The translations under genes and the position numbers were made by a program. Shown piece after piece: positions 10,284 through 22,900 of a stretch of DNA of 64,000 nucleotides. Source of the stretch: Morinoia aosen. Its lineage: Eukaryota > Arthropoda > Malacostraca > Amphipoda > Talitridae. Location of the stretch: NCBI GenBank assembly GCA_030386875.1, contig CM059574.1:6951934-7015933 (forward strand), given 5' to 3'. The notes under the pieces were generated by a model. It made no database searches, was not told the origin of the DNA, and saw only the letters and a program-made list of their open reading frames with translations. Positions within the stretch are counted from its first letter, which is position 1, and the number at the start of each line of letters is the position of its first letter.

Positions 10284-10328
10284 GTTCGCCCCTAGCGGGC
10301 TGTGCCTGGTTACTTGCGGCGGGCGAAC
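10284..10328 (+). repeat. Inverted repeat spanning the unit boundary (reference: units 1/2)
   Basis: GTTCGCCC just before the boundary is the exact reverse complement of GGGCGAAC just after it, with 29 nt between. Every internal boundary keeps both arms. The small inner hairpin (GCCCCTAGCGGGC here) varies between units: CTATCGGG at unit 4, CTTGCGGG at units 5, 11 and 12, CTAGTGGG at unit 6, and one C fewer at units 8 and 10. Confidence 0.6.
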
Positions 10329-13300
10329 TTTGTAGTAGTGTTGCGAGAAGAGACTAAAAATAGTACCCGTGAAAAAATTTTAAGTGGCACCAAGATCGGA
10401 ATTGCTTGTCGCCATAAAGGTGGAGCATCGGAGATATAGCAAATCACTCCCTAACTCGAGCCAAAACCGACTTCCCGAGGTGCCAGCGCTTTCAAATTTG
10501 GTGAGCGTGTACAAGGGAAAATTCTAAGACATACGGACCCCTTTCCAGGCCCCAAGACCCCATAGGAGACCCCCGAGAACTCGAAAACCGACCGAAAATA
10601 GGGTCATTTCAAACATGAAGATATTTTTCATTGCGCCGTCGGAGGAGCTGAATTGGTCGGAACTGGTAGAGAAAAATTCGGGCTTTACGACGGTGTGATC
10701 GTTACGTCGAAAAGTATTCGGGAAAATGTTCAATGAATGAAAAACTTTTGGGTAAAAAAACGGCCGTTTTTCAAGTGTCACTTTGGCTGCCAGTTGCGGC
10801 GTTTTCGATGGCCGTTCGCCTCTCAAAATTTGATAGAATGTAGATTGGAGTTTTTTCTAAAATCTATCAAATTTATGAAGCGATAATTGCGATACTTTTC
10901 TCAAAATGAGCGATTTAAAAATACTCCTTTTTGTCTGAAAATTCACTTAAACCAAAAACATTGGAGAACGCTTCGTTTTACAGGCAAAGTTGTTGAACAC
11001 TTTTTGCTCGTTTTTTCACGCTACATACAAAATAGCTTTTGTGGAACGATCGCATCAACCGTTCCATATATATATGAAAAAAACATGGTTTTCACGTCAT
11101 TCCGACTTTTATTACCCCTCTCACGCCCCCTGCGTTACCCTTGAGGGCTTTTAAGTACTCTGTACTGATGCGTCTCGAGGATATCTTTCTTTAATGATAC
11201 ATGTCTCAAACTCCTAGCTTTTCAAGTTTTTGAGAAAAATGGAAAAAACATCGAAATAAATTTCCCCTGGACTCGAAATGTGCCAGTGAAAAGGTATTTC
11301 AATCTCCGTAGATTAATGACACGGATGATTTCTTGTTTTGCATTGAAGTCTCCACACCGAGATCATATGGGTGACAGCGATGACGCAACCTAGGCTTGCT
11401 TGCGTGGCGAAGGCTCTATAAGGATGTTGAACATCAAGACGCTTATGTTTTATTTTTTGTGGAGTTTGATCCGATATATTTCGATTCTTTGTTAAGTTCA
11501 AATTTTCAACCAATTTTTGACCGTTTGAGGCTGTGTTGCAAATTTTTCATAGGTCTACAGTGTTCTTATAGTTATTAGAAATTGATTTTGACTTGGAACT
11601 CAATACTCGAACTCGGTTCTTTCGCTTTGAGATGACTAGTAAATAATCCTTTTCAAGTGTTTAAACTGGTTTTACATGGAAATTTATAGAGAACAAATGT
11701 GTTTAAAATATTTGATTCACCTAAAGGTAGTATTATTTTAATTCTAACAAGTTTTGCAATGGAGAATAAATGATGGTTACGCGTTTTATTTTCGCTGCTT
11801 GAAGGTCCATGAATTTCAGACACCCATTTTCACAGGTATGGCGACTTTGAATTGCAATATAGTAATGAGGTTTATTATTTGAGACTTAAATTGTCAGCTT
11901 CTTATAATAATTGTATTATAATTATCCAGTTGAAGTAATATAAAGTGACATAAATTGCAAATCAAACGTTGCGTAAAGGCATAAATATTGCTCTTGATGC
12001 GTTTTTGACCAGAAATGATGCTCATTCGTTCGAGGTGCTCATTTCAGTTCGACTTTATTTATTTTTTATGACGTATTATATGTTGTCCTCTCTCTCCATC
12101 ACGTTACAAATCACAAGTTCAATCTAGTGTTTTACCTTAAGGTGTCAGCATCATCGACCTTACTTCGTAGTATGAGTTCAAATACGCAAAGCGAGTAGTT
12201 TTCGACGCCAAAAATTCCGCAACTACTTTGCTAGCGTTCTTGAGAACAATTTTATAGCAATCCTATAATATTTCGACATCGCAAATTGTGTCATCGCAAA
12301 ACAAGGCGTATTCGTAAAACTTCGTAAATGAACTATAATTTAAAGGTGATACACTTTAAATTAGTCATTTGTATAAAGGTATAGTGGCTAAATATTTTTC
12401 GTTCGGCACAGCTATTTGTGTAGTGTTTGAAACTTGTTTTATGACGTTAGAGAATTGGAATTGAAAGAGCTCATAGTCCAAGAATTTGACTTCTTATTTT
12501 CTAAATTGATAAAGCTCATTGAGGAACAATCTCTCGTTATATTGGTTCGAAGAACACGAAAATGGTTCCTGTCGACATATGGTATGATTGAACGAGGCAT
12601 TTCCTACGAAGTGTATAGTTTGAGTGAATATTTGGCTCATAAATTTTTATGGTTGGGATGTAAAATTCTTGGATCTTCACGACCAAGAATCTGTCAAGTG
12701 TTGACGAATAATTTGATCTCCAATAATAATAATAATAATAATAATTAAAACTCGTTCTTTGAAGGCCTCAAAATCGCTCACATTGCATGTGTGAGTTTCA
12801 GGAAGTCATCATTTGAGTGCGTATAGACAACATTACGAGGTTCTAACTGATGATTAATATTTGGTGAATGCGTGTCCCCGACTACAACCAAATCTTGTGC
12901 AGGTTTTTTATGTTTGAATGTTATGTATTGAATTTGAAATGGTATAACTAATGTATTTGCAATAATAATTTATAAATTCTACTGAGCCTAATTGAAGGTT
13001 TCTGTATCGATCCACAATAGAAATATATGATGATTAGAAAGAGGTTGAAATTGTTCACATTCGTGAACTAATAATTGTTGTGGCGAAAATGATGTCTATT
13101 AGGAAACATCATTGTTTCTAAGCTATAGCCGCAGGTGTTCACAGATAAATTTGTTTGAGAAATGTCAGAAATATGTTCGGATATGATGTTGTCGTAATGA
13201 ATGGGGAATTCCTAAGTTTGATTTCTGATACGAAGAGATTGATTTCGTGTCAATGATGCTTTTATAAAGTTCGTAGTTGTATGTAAGTTGTAAGTGCACT

Positions 13301-15141
13301 CAAAATTATAGATGAGTGCCAAATGCTCAAATATTGTTGAAAGTTTCCATGAGATTTGCTGCGAATGCGTTCTTTCTTTGTATTAACTGACTTCAACAGA
13401 AAAATGCTTTCGCTTGGCGAGAGCGTGAGATCTCGCCAAGCGTTCCCAAAATGGAGAGTTTATTTCTTCGGCGTTCAAGTTAGCGCGCGATAGCGCGTTG
13501 TATATATTCGTTGAACGAGTTGTGATGCACAGTTATAAGAGACTTTGATTATTATACGTAGAATGAATTGTGAATGATAACTCTTTTATTGCGGTGTTTC
13601 GAACGTAAACATTTATGCTTGAACTTTCAAAAGTAGCTTACCGCAGAATAAAGATGTTATGTATTATTTCGAAATATGCATCGTTGTGACGTCATTTCTT
13701 CGTGACATCGAATTTCTGTTGAGTATGTAGGTTGGATATTTGATGAATTGTCGATTAGAACGAATTAAACTAGTCAACTTCGAAACAAAGGAAAAGGTTA
13801 GTGATGCGCACCCATTAATAAACCGAAATGTAATAAATGTTTCGTCACAATATTTCGTGAGGTAAAATTTGGAACAAATTTTCAATGAAACCCTAATCCC
13901 CATAATTTAACGAGAAAATATAGGAGGCAGAATGTCTCTGCCGGTGAAATAGTTATGGAAAGCATTTTCATTTTGTGACCAATAGAATATCAATTGGTTA
14001 TAAGTTACAGTTGGATGGAAGGATATTTTAGCGCATATAGAGGTTAGGAATTCGTGAGGAATATAAGGGCAAAGGCGTAAGCAATAAATCAGATAAAATA
14101 GGTGCTACCGAAATTGTAAGTATATAGGACAGGGAACCCTGAATTAGTAAAGTGTAGTTGTATGTACGTGAGTTGTAAATGTGTCAAGTAAGTTCATTCA
14201 CGTCATATTTAGAGCAAGATAGATTAAATTGAGTTAGGTTAGAGTAGGTTACGATAAATTTGATTTCTTTAGGTGAGTTTAGACCATGTTTCGTTAGTTG
14301 AGGTTAGGTGACTTTGCCTTGAGTTAGGTTGGGTTAGAGAACATTATATTTCTTCAGGTAGGGTGTGACAGTGTGACACGAAAGCTAATTTCAAGACTTG
14401 ATGAGTTGTAACACATACGTATGGTCTGTGTTATACTATGAATGAGGGTGCCATCGTTTTGGTTAGGTTTTGTTATTCATGTGAATGGTTTGGAGAAATT
14501 ATTTCGCATCAGTTTGTTATAGTGACAAGGTTAGGTTGATATTACTGTTAGTATATATGCGAATGATATTGCTTTTGGTAAATTAAATTCTTGAGGTGTT
14601 TCTAAGTTCGATGTAGAGTTTAGGTTGAAAGACGTGTATATATATATATATATTGGTTTGTCTTTTGAGACGATGGTGTGTGAAAGTGGGCTGCTTCTTA
14701 ATTGTGGTGATTTGTTAAGTTTCGTTAATTGAATTAGGTTTCACGTCAATTGAATTAAAGTGAATTAAGTTTCTTCATCAATGGTGTTGTAGTTGGTGAA
14801 TGAAATGCTTGTGGTGTTTGAAAGGTAAACATAGAAATTAAAGTAAATAGCATTGATATAGATACATATATTATTTTGTCATTTGAGACGATGGTGCATC
14901 TCATTGCGTTGCTGCAGATTTGTGGTGATTTGGCAAGTGTGCACGACACTTGCATGTGCGTGTACATAAGTGTGTGCTTGTGTACATGTTTGAGCGTGTC
15001 TGCGTGAGTGTGTGTGTGTGTGTGTGTTTGTGTGTGTTGTGATTATTATGATAGTGGTGCAGAGGAATGTCTGTTTGTGTTGTGCTTAGTGGTGTACAGA
15101 GGAACGTCTGTGTGTTCGCCCCTAGCGGGCTGTGCCTGGTT
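10312..15141 (+). repeat. Array unit 2 (A, P, S, X)
   Basis: 4,830 bp. Head and middle are nearly the same as unit 1, but about 19 bp are missing near 11632 (CGCTTTGAGATGACTAG in place of the longer form). Hairpin at 13411-13442, TA run near 14635-14652 and TG run 15008-15037. Its hinge and tail share private variants with unit 8, such as TATAGGAGGCAG at 13921, GGAAAGCATTTTC, and TCTTCAGGTAGG near 14351. These are absent from units 1 and 6. Confidence 0.9.
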
Positions 15142-18100
15142 ACTTGCGGCGGGCGAACTTTGTAGGTTGCGAGAACACACTAAAAATAGTACCCGTGAAA
15201 AAATCATACCTGGCACCAACATCGAAATGCTTGTCGCCGAAAGGTGGAGCCTCGAGTATTAGAAAAATACACCCCCTAATTCGCGCAAAACCACACTTCC
15301 CGAGGTCCCAGCGCTTTCAAACTTGGTGAGCGTGTACAAGGGAAAATTCTAAGACATACGGACCCCTTTCCAGGCCCCAAGACCCCATAGGAGACCCCCG
15401 AGAAGTCGAAAACCGACCGAAAATAGGGTCATTTCAAACATGAAGAATTTTTTGATTGCGCCGTCGGAGGAGCTGACTTGGTGGGAGCTGATAGAGAAAA
15501 TGTCGGGCTTTAAGACGGTGTGATCGTTACTTCGAAAAGTATTAGGGAAAATGTTCAATGAATGAAAAACTTTTGGTTAAAAAATCGGCCGTTTTTCAAG
15601 TGTCACTTTGGCTGCCAGTTGCGGCGTTTTCGATGGGCTTTCGCCTCCCAAAATTTGCTAGAATGTAGATTGGAGTTTTTTCTAAAATCTATCAAATTTA
15701 TGAAGCGACAATTGCGATACTTTTCTCAAAATGAGCGATTTAAAAATAGTCCTTTTTGTCTGAAAATTCACTTAAACCAAAAAAATTGGAGAACGCTTCG
15801 TTTTACAGGCAAAGTTGTTGAACACTTTTTGCTCGTTTTTTCACGCTACATACAAAATAACTTTTGTGGAACGATCGCATCAACCGTTCCATATGTATAT
15901 GAAAAAAACATGTTTTTCACGTCATTTCGACTTTTATTACCCCTCTCACGCCTCCTCCTTTACCCTTGAGGTCTTTTAAATACTCTGTACTGATGCGTCC
16001 CGAGGACATCTTTCTATAATGATACCTGTCTCAAAGTCGTAGCTTCTCAAGTTTTTGAGAAAAATGGAAAAAACTTCGAAATAAAATTCCCCTGGACGCG
16101 AAATGTGCCAGTGAAAAGGTCTTTCAATCTCCGCAGATTTTTGACATGGATTATTCCAATGAAGGCATTGAAGTCTCCGCAATGAAAACCATGGGTGACT
16201 GCGTTGAGGCACCCCAGCTTGCTTGAGTGTTGTGAGGGCTGTATAAGGATCTTGAACATCATGACGGTTATGTTTTATTTTTTGTGGAGTTTGATCCGAT
16301 ATCTTACGATTGTTTGTTAAAGTTCAAAGTTTTACCAAAATTTTTCGAATTGGAGACGCTGTTGATAATTTGTTATAGGTCTACAGTGTTGTTATAGTTA
16401 TTATAAATTTATTTTGACGTGGAACTCAATACTCGAACTCGGTTCTTTCGCTTATAGATTCGCATAACTTGCAGTCATGACTAGTCAATCATCGTTTTCA
16501 AATGTTGAAACTGGTTTAACTTGGAACTTTATAGAGAAGAAATGTGTTTAGACTTTGTGATTGAGCTTATGGTAGTATTTCAATTCTAACATGTTTGGCA
16601 GAAGAGAAAAAATTATGGTTACGCGTTTTATTTACCCTGCTTCTTGAGTGTCCATGAATGTAAGAGTAATTTGAAGCGGTATGGCCGCTTTGAATGGCAA
16701 TATAGTAATGAGGTTTAGTAGTTGAGACGTAAATTTGCAGCTTCTTATAATAATTGTACTATAATTATCAAGTAATATAAAGTGACATCAATCGCGAATC
16801 AGATGTTGCGTAGCGGCGTAAATATTGCTGTTGATGCGTTTTTGACGAGAAAAGATGCTGATATTCGTTGGAGGTGCTGATTTCAGTTAAGGGTTATTTC
16901 TTTTTGATGACGTATTATATGTTGTCCTCTCTCCATCTCGGTAGAAATCAAAAGTTGAACCTAGTGTTGAACCTTGAAGTGTCATCATCATCGACGTTAC
17001 TTCGTAGTATGAGTTCAAATAGGCAAAGCGAGTAGTTTTCGACGCCAAAAATTCCGCAACTACTTTGCTAGCGTTGTTGAGAGCAATTTTATAGCAATCT
17101 TATAATATTTTGACATCGCAAATTGTGTCACCGGAAAACAAGGCGAATATAGGTTAAACTTCGTAACTGAACTATAATTCAAAGGTGATACACTTGAAAT
17201 TAGTCATCTCTATAGAGATATAGGTTCTAAACATTTGTCGTTCGGCACAGGTCTTTGTGCCTATTCGTGTTGTGTTTGAAACTTGTTTTTTGACGTTAGA
17301 AAATTGAAATTGAAAGAGGTCATAGTCTAAGAATTTGACTTCTCATTTTCTAAATTAATAAAGCTCATTGAGGAACAAATCTCTCGATATATATTGGTTC
17401 AAACAACACGAAAATGGTTCATGTCGACATATATGCCTTGATTGAACGAGGCATTTTCTAGGAAGGGTATAGTTTGAGTGAATATTTGTATCATAATTTT
17501 TTATGGTTGGGATGTAAAATTGCTGGATCTTCACGACCAAGAACCTGTCAAGTGTTCACGAAAAATTCCATCTCCAATAATAATAATAATAATTAGAACT
17601 CGTTGTTTGAAGGCCTCAAAATCGCTCACCATGCATGTGTGAGTTTCAGGAAGTCATCATTTGAGTGAGTATAGACAACATTACGAGGTTCTAAATGATG
17701 AATAATATTTGGTGAATATTTGTCCCCGAAGACAACCAAATATTTTGCAGGTTTTGTATGTTTGAATGATGTTATGTATGAAATTTAAAATGGTATAACT
17801 GATATATTTGCAAGAATGTTTTATAAATTCCACTCAGCCTAATTGAAGGTTTCTGTATCGATCCATAATAGAAATAGAAGATTAGAGAGAGGTTCAAATT
17901 GTTGACATTCCTGAAAGAATTGATTGTTGTGACGAAAATAATGTCTATTAGGAAATATCAGTGATTCTAAGCTATAGCCGCAGGTGTTGACAGACACATT
18001 TGTTTGAGAAATGTCAGAAATGTGTTCGGATATGATGTTGTCGTAATGAATGTGGAATTGCAAATTTTTTTTCTGATATGAAGGAATGAATTTCATGTCA

Positions 18101-19949
18101 ATGATGGTTGAGAAAGTTTTTAGTTGAATGTAAGTTGTAAGTGCACTCAAAGTTGTAGATGAATGCCAAATGCTCAAATATTGTTGAAAGTTTCCAATAG
18201 ATTTGCTGTGAATGCGTTCTTTCTTTGTATTTACTGACTTCAACACAAGAACGCTTTCGCTTGGCGAGATCTTCAGATCTCGCCGAGCGTTCCCAAAATG
18301 GAGAGTTTATTTCCTGGGCCTTTAACTTAGCGCGATAGCGCGGTGTATATATTGGTTGAACGAGTTGTGATGCACAGTTATAAGAGACTTTGATTATTAT
18401 ACCTAGAATTAATTGTGAATGATAACTGTTTTATTGCGGTGTTTCGAACGTAAACATTTATGCTTGAATTTTCAAAAGTAGCTTACCGCTAAATAAAGAT
18501 TTTATCTATTATTTCGAAATATGCATCGTTGTGACGTCATTTCTTCGTGACATCGAATTTATGTTGAGTATGTAGGTTGGATATTTGATAAATTGTCGAT
18601 TAGAACGAATTAAAGTAGTCAACTTCGAAACAAAGGAAAAGGTTAGTGATGCGCACCCATTAATAAACCGAAATGTAATAAATGTTTCGTCACAATATTT
18701 CGTGTGGTAAAATTTGGTACAAATTTTAAATGAAACCCTAATCCACATAATTTAACGAGAAAATATAGCAGGCAGAATGTCTCTGCCGGTGAAATAGTTA
18801 TGGAACGCATTTTCATTTTGTGACCAATAGAATATCAATTGGTTATAAGTTACAGTTGGATGGAAGGATATTTTAGCGCACATAGAGGTTAGGAATTCGT
18901 GAGGAATATAAGGGCAAAGGCGTAAGCAATAAATCAGATAAAATAGGTGCTACCGAAATTGTAAGTATATTTTACGGGGAACCCTGAATTAGTAAAGTGT
19001 AGTTGTATGTACGTGAGTTGGAATGGTGTCAAGCAAGTTAATTCACGTCATATTTAGAGCAAGATAGATTAAATTGAGTTAGGTTAGAGTAGGTTACGAT
19101 GAATTAGATTTCTTTATGTGAGTTTAGACCATGTTTCGTTAGTTGAGGTTAGGTGAATTTGCCTTGAGTTAGGTTGGCTTAGAGTACGTTATATTACTTT
19201 AGATAGAGTGTGACACGCAAACTGATTTAAAGATTTGATGAGCTGTAACACATACGTATATAGTCAGTGTAATACTACGAATGAGGGTGCCATCGTTTTG
19301 GTCAGGCTGTGATCAACATGGGAATGGTTTGGTGAATTGATTTTTCACCAGTTTGTTGGTTGTAAGACATACGTTTAGTCAGTGTAATACTATGAATGAG
19401 GGTATCATCGTTTTGGATAGGCTGTGTGTTTTTCATGTGAATGGTTTAGAGATTTAATTTCGCACCAGTTTGTTAGTGGCAAGTTAGGTTGATATTACTG
19501 TTAGTATATATATATATATATGTGAATGATATTGCTTTTGCTAAATGAAATTGTTGTGGTGTTTTCAAGTTCGACATAGAGTTTAGAGTGAAAGACGTTG
19601 GGTATATATAGTGGTTTGTTTTGTGAGACGATGTTGTCTGTAAGTAGGTGGCTTCTGAATTGTGGTGATTTGTTTCGTCAATTCAGCAATGGTATTAGTG
19701 TTGAAAAATGAAATGGTTGTGGTGTTTGAAAGTTAAACATAGAAATTGAGGTAAATAGCATTGCATTTTGATGCATATATTATTTTGGCAATTGACACGA
19801 TGGTGTATCTCATTGCGTTGCTTGTGATTTGTGGTGACTTGAAAAGTGTGCATGTGCGTGTACATAAGTGTGTGCGTGTCTATCATTATTATGATAGTGC
19901 TGTACAGAGGAATGTCTGTGTGTTCGCCCCTATCGGGCTGTGCCTGGTT
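15142..19949 (+). repeat. Array unit 3 (B, Q, S, Y)
   Basis: 4,808 bp. First B-type head (GTAGGTTGCGAGAACACACT in place of the A version), nearly identical to the heads of units 7 and 10. The 135-codon frame is open at 15562-15969, but the overlapping minus-strand frame is cut by a stop near 15580. Middle Q lacks the long P frame. Hairpin 18258-18289 has the extended-stem form. The tail carries the 117-bp tandem duplication (19244-19360 and 19361-19476) that defines type Y. Confidence 0.9.
19244..19476 (+). repeat. Tandem duplication defining tail type Y (reference copy, unit 3)
   Basis: Two diverged copies, 19244-19360 and 19361-19476, each run from TGTAA-ACATACGT through ATGAGGGT-TCATCGTTTTGG to CACCAGTTTGTT. 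Units 3, 4, 5, 7, 9, 10 and 11 have both copies. Units 1, 2, 6, 8 and 12 have one (for example 9585-9697). The two copies differ from each other more than the same copy differs between units, so the duplication is older than the spread of Y units. Confidence 0.75.
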
Positions 19950-22900
19950 ACTTGCGGCGGGCGAACTTTGTAGTAGTGTTGCGAGAAGAGACTAAAAATA
20001 GTACCCGTGAAAAAATCACAAGTTGCACCAAGATCGAAAATGCTTGTCGCCATAAAGGTGGAGCATCGGAGATATAGCAAATCACTCCCTAACTCGAGCC
20101 AAAACCGACTTCCCGGGGTCCCAGCGCTTTCAAACTTGGTGAGCGTGTACAAGGGAAAATTCTAAGACATACGGACCCCTTTCCAGGCCCCAAGACCCCA
20201 TAGGAGACCCCCGAGAACTCGAAAACCCACCGAAAATAGGGTCATTTCAAACATGAAGATATTTTTCATTGCGCCGTCGGAGGAGCTGAATTGGTCGGAA
20301 CTGGTAGAGAAAAATTCGGGCTTTACGACGGTATGATCGTTACGTCGAAAAGTATTCGGGAAAATGTTCAATGAATGAAAAACTTTTGGGTAAAAAAACG
20401 GCCGTTTTTCAAGTGTCACTTTGGCTGCCAGTTGCGGCGTTTTCGATGAGCTTTCGCCTTCCAAAATTTGATAGAATGTAGATTGGAGTTTTTTCTAAAA
20501 TCTATTAAATTTATGAAGCCACAAGTGCGATACTTTTCTCAAAATGAGTGATTTAAAAATAGTCCTTTTTGTCTGAAAATTCACGTAAACCACAAACATT
20601 GGAGAACGCTTCGTTTTACAGGCAAAGTTGTTGAACACTTTTTGCTCGTTTTTTCACGCTACATACAAAATAGCTTTTGTGGAACGATCGCATCAACCGT
20701 TCCATATATATATGAAAAAAACATGGTTTTCACGTCATTCCGACTTTTATTACCCCTCTCACGCCCCCTGCGTTACCCTTGAGGGCTTTTAAGTACTCTG
20801 TACTGATGCGTCTCGAGGATATCTTTCTGTAATGATACATGTCTCAAACTCCTAGCTTGTCAAGTTTTTGAGAAAAATGGAAAAAACATCGAAATAAATT
20901 TCCCCTGGACGCGAAATGTGCCAGTGAAAAGGTATTTCAATCTCCGTAGATTAATGACACGGATGATTTCTTGTTTTGCATTGAAGTCTCCACACCGAGA
21001 TCATATGGGTGACAGCGATGACGCAACCTAGGCTTGCTTGCGTGGCGAGGGCTCTATAAGGATGTTGAACATCAAGACGCTTATGTTTTATTTTTTGTGG
21101 AGTTTGATCCGATATATTTCGATTCTTTGTTAAGTTCAAAGTTTCAACCAATTTTTGACCGTTTGAGGCTGTGTTATTTATTTTGTATAGGTCTACAGTG
21201 TTGTTATAGTTATTATAAATTTATTTTGACGTGGAACTCAATACTCGAACTCGATTCTTTCGCTTATAGATTCGCATAACTTGCAGTCATGACTAGTCAA
21301 TCATCGTTTCAAGTGTTGAAACTGGTTTAACTTGGAACTTTATAGAGAAGAAATGTGTTTAGACTTTGTGATTCAGCTTATGGTAGTATTATTTCAATTC
21401 TAACATGTTTGGCAGAAAAGAAAAAATTATGGTTACGCGTTTTATTTACCCTGCTTGTTGGTCCATGAATGTAAGAGTAATTTGAAGCGATATGGCCGCT
21501 TTGAATGGCAATATAGTAATAAGGTTTAGTATTTGAGACCTAAATTTGCAGCTTCTTATAATAATTGTACTATAATTATCAAGTTGAAGTAATATAAAGT
21601 GACATAAATCGCAAATCAGATGTTGCGTAGAGGCGTAAATATTGCTGTTGATGCGTTTTTGACGAGAAAAGATGCTCATATTCGTTCGAGGTGCTGATTT
21701 CAGTTAAGCTTGATTTCTTTTTGATGACGTATTATATGTTGTCGTCACTTCATCACATTACAAATTCAATGTTCAATCTAGTGTTTTACTTTAGAGTGTC
21801 AGCATCATCGACGTTACTTCGTAGTATGAGTTCAAATACGCAAAGCGATTAGTTTTCGACGCCAAAAAGTTCCGCAACTTCTGTGCTAGCGTTGTTGAAA
21901 GCAATTTTATAGCAATCTTATAATATTTTGACATCGCCAATTGTGTCATCGGAAAACAAGGCGAATATAGGTTAAAGTTCGTAACTGAACTATAATTCAA
22001 AGGTGATACACTTGAAATTAGTCAGCTCTATAGAGATATAGGTTCTAAATATTTCTCGTTCGGCACAGGTCTTTGTGCCTATTTTTGTGTTGTGTTTGAA
22101 ACTTGTTTTTTGACGTTAGAAAATTGAAATTGAAAGAGCTCATAGTCCAAGAATTTGACTTCTCATTTTCTAAATTAATAAAGCTCGTTGAGGAACGAAT
22201 CTCTCGATATATATTGGTTCAAACAACACGAAAATGGTTCATGTCGACATATATGGCTTGATTGAACGAGGCATTTTCTAGGAAGGGTATAGTTTGAGTG
22301 AATATTTGTATCATAATTTTTTATGGTTGGGATGTAAAATTGCTGGATCTTCACGACCAAGAACCTGTCAAGTGTTCACGAAAAATTCCATCTCCAATAA
22401 TAATAATAATTAAAACTCGTTGTTTGAAGGCCTCAAAATCGCCCACCATGCATGTGTGAGTTTCAGGAAGTCATCATTTGAGTGAGTATAGACAACATTA
22501 CGAGGTTCTAACTGATGATTAATATTTGGTGAATATTTGTCCCCGAAGACAACCAAATATTTTGCAGGTTTTGTATGTTTGAATGATGTTATGTATGAAA
22601 TTTAAAATGGTATAACTGATATATTTGCAAGAATGTTTTATAAATTCCACTCAGCCTAATTTAAGGTTTCTGTATCGATCCATAATAGAAATAGAAGATT
22701 AGAGAGAGGTTCAAATTGTTGACATTCCTGAAAGAATTGATTGTTGTGGCGAAAATAATGTCTATTAGGAAATATCAGTGATTCTAAGCTATAGCCGCAG
22801 GTGTTGACAGACACATTTGTTTGAGAAATGTCAGAAATGTGTTCGGATATGATGTTGTCGTAATGAATGTGTAATTGCAATTTTATTTTCTGATATGAAG

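Larger units (their letters stand above)
5461..10311 (+). repeat. Array unit 1 (head A, middle P, hinge S, tail X)
   Basis: First complete copy, 4,851 bp, adjoining the TIR transposon. Landmarks: GC-rich block 5675-5725, (AAT)n at 7891-7920, hairpin 8589-8620, second small hairpin 8662-8675, TTAGG-like tract 9410-9517, single-copy tail motif 9585-9697, TG-rich run about 10140-10205. In the head a TAA stop (AAG CGA TAA, about 6026-6034) interrupts the 135-codon plus-strand frame that other units keep open. Its middle is very close to units 2, 6 and 8. Confidence 0.9.

Noticed and set aside
5461..10311. Array as rDNA, intergenic spacer, histone or 5S repeat
   Set aside because: No conserved rRNA core strings, histone codons or 5S internal-promoter pattern were seen in any unit on either strand.
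10284..10330. Helitron-like 3' end (GC hairpin followed by CTGG) at unit boundaries
   Set aside because: Tandem Helitrons should have CTRR followed directly by a 5' TC end. Here CTGG is followed by TTACTTGCGG, and no Rep/helicase sequence is present.
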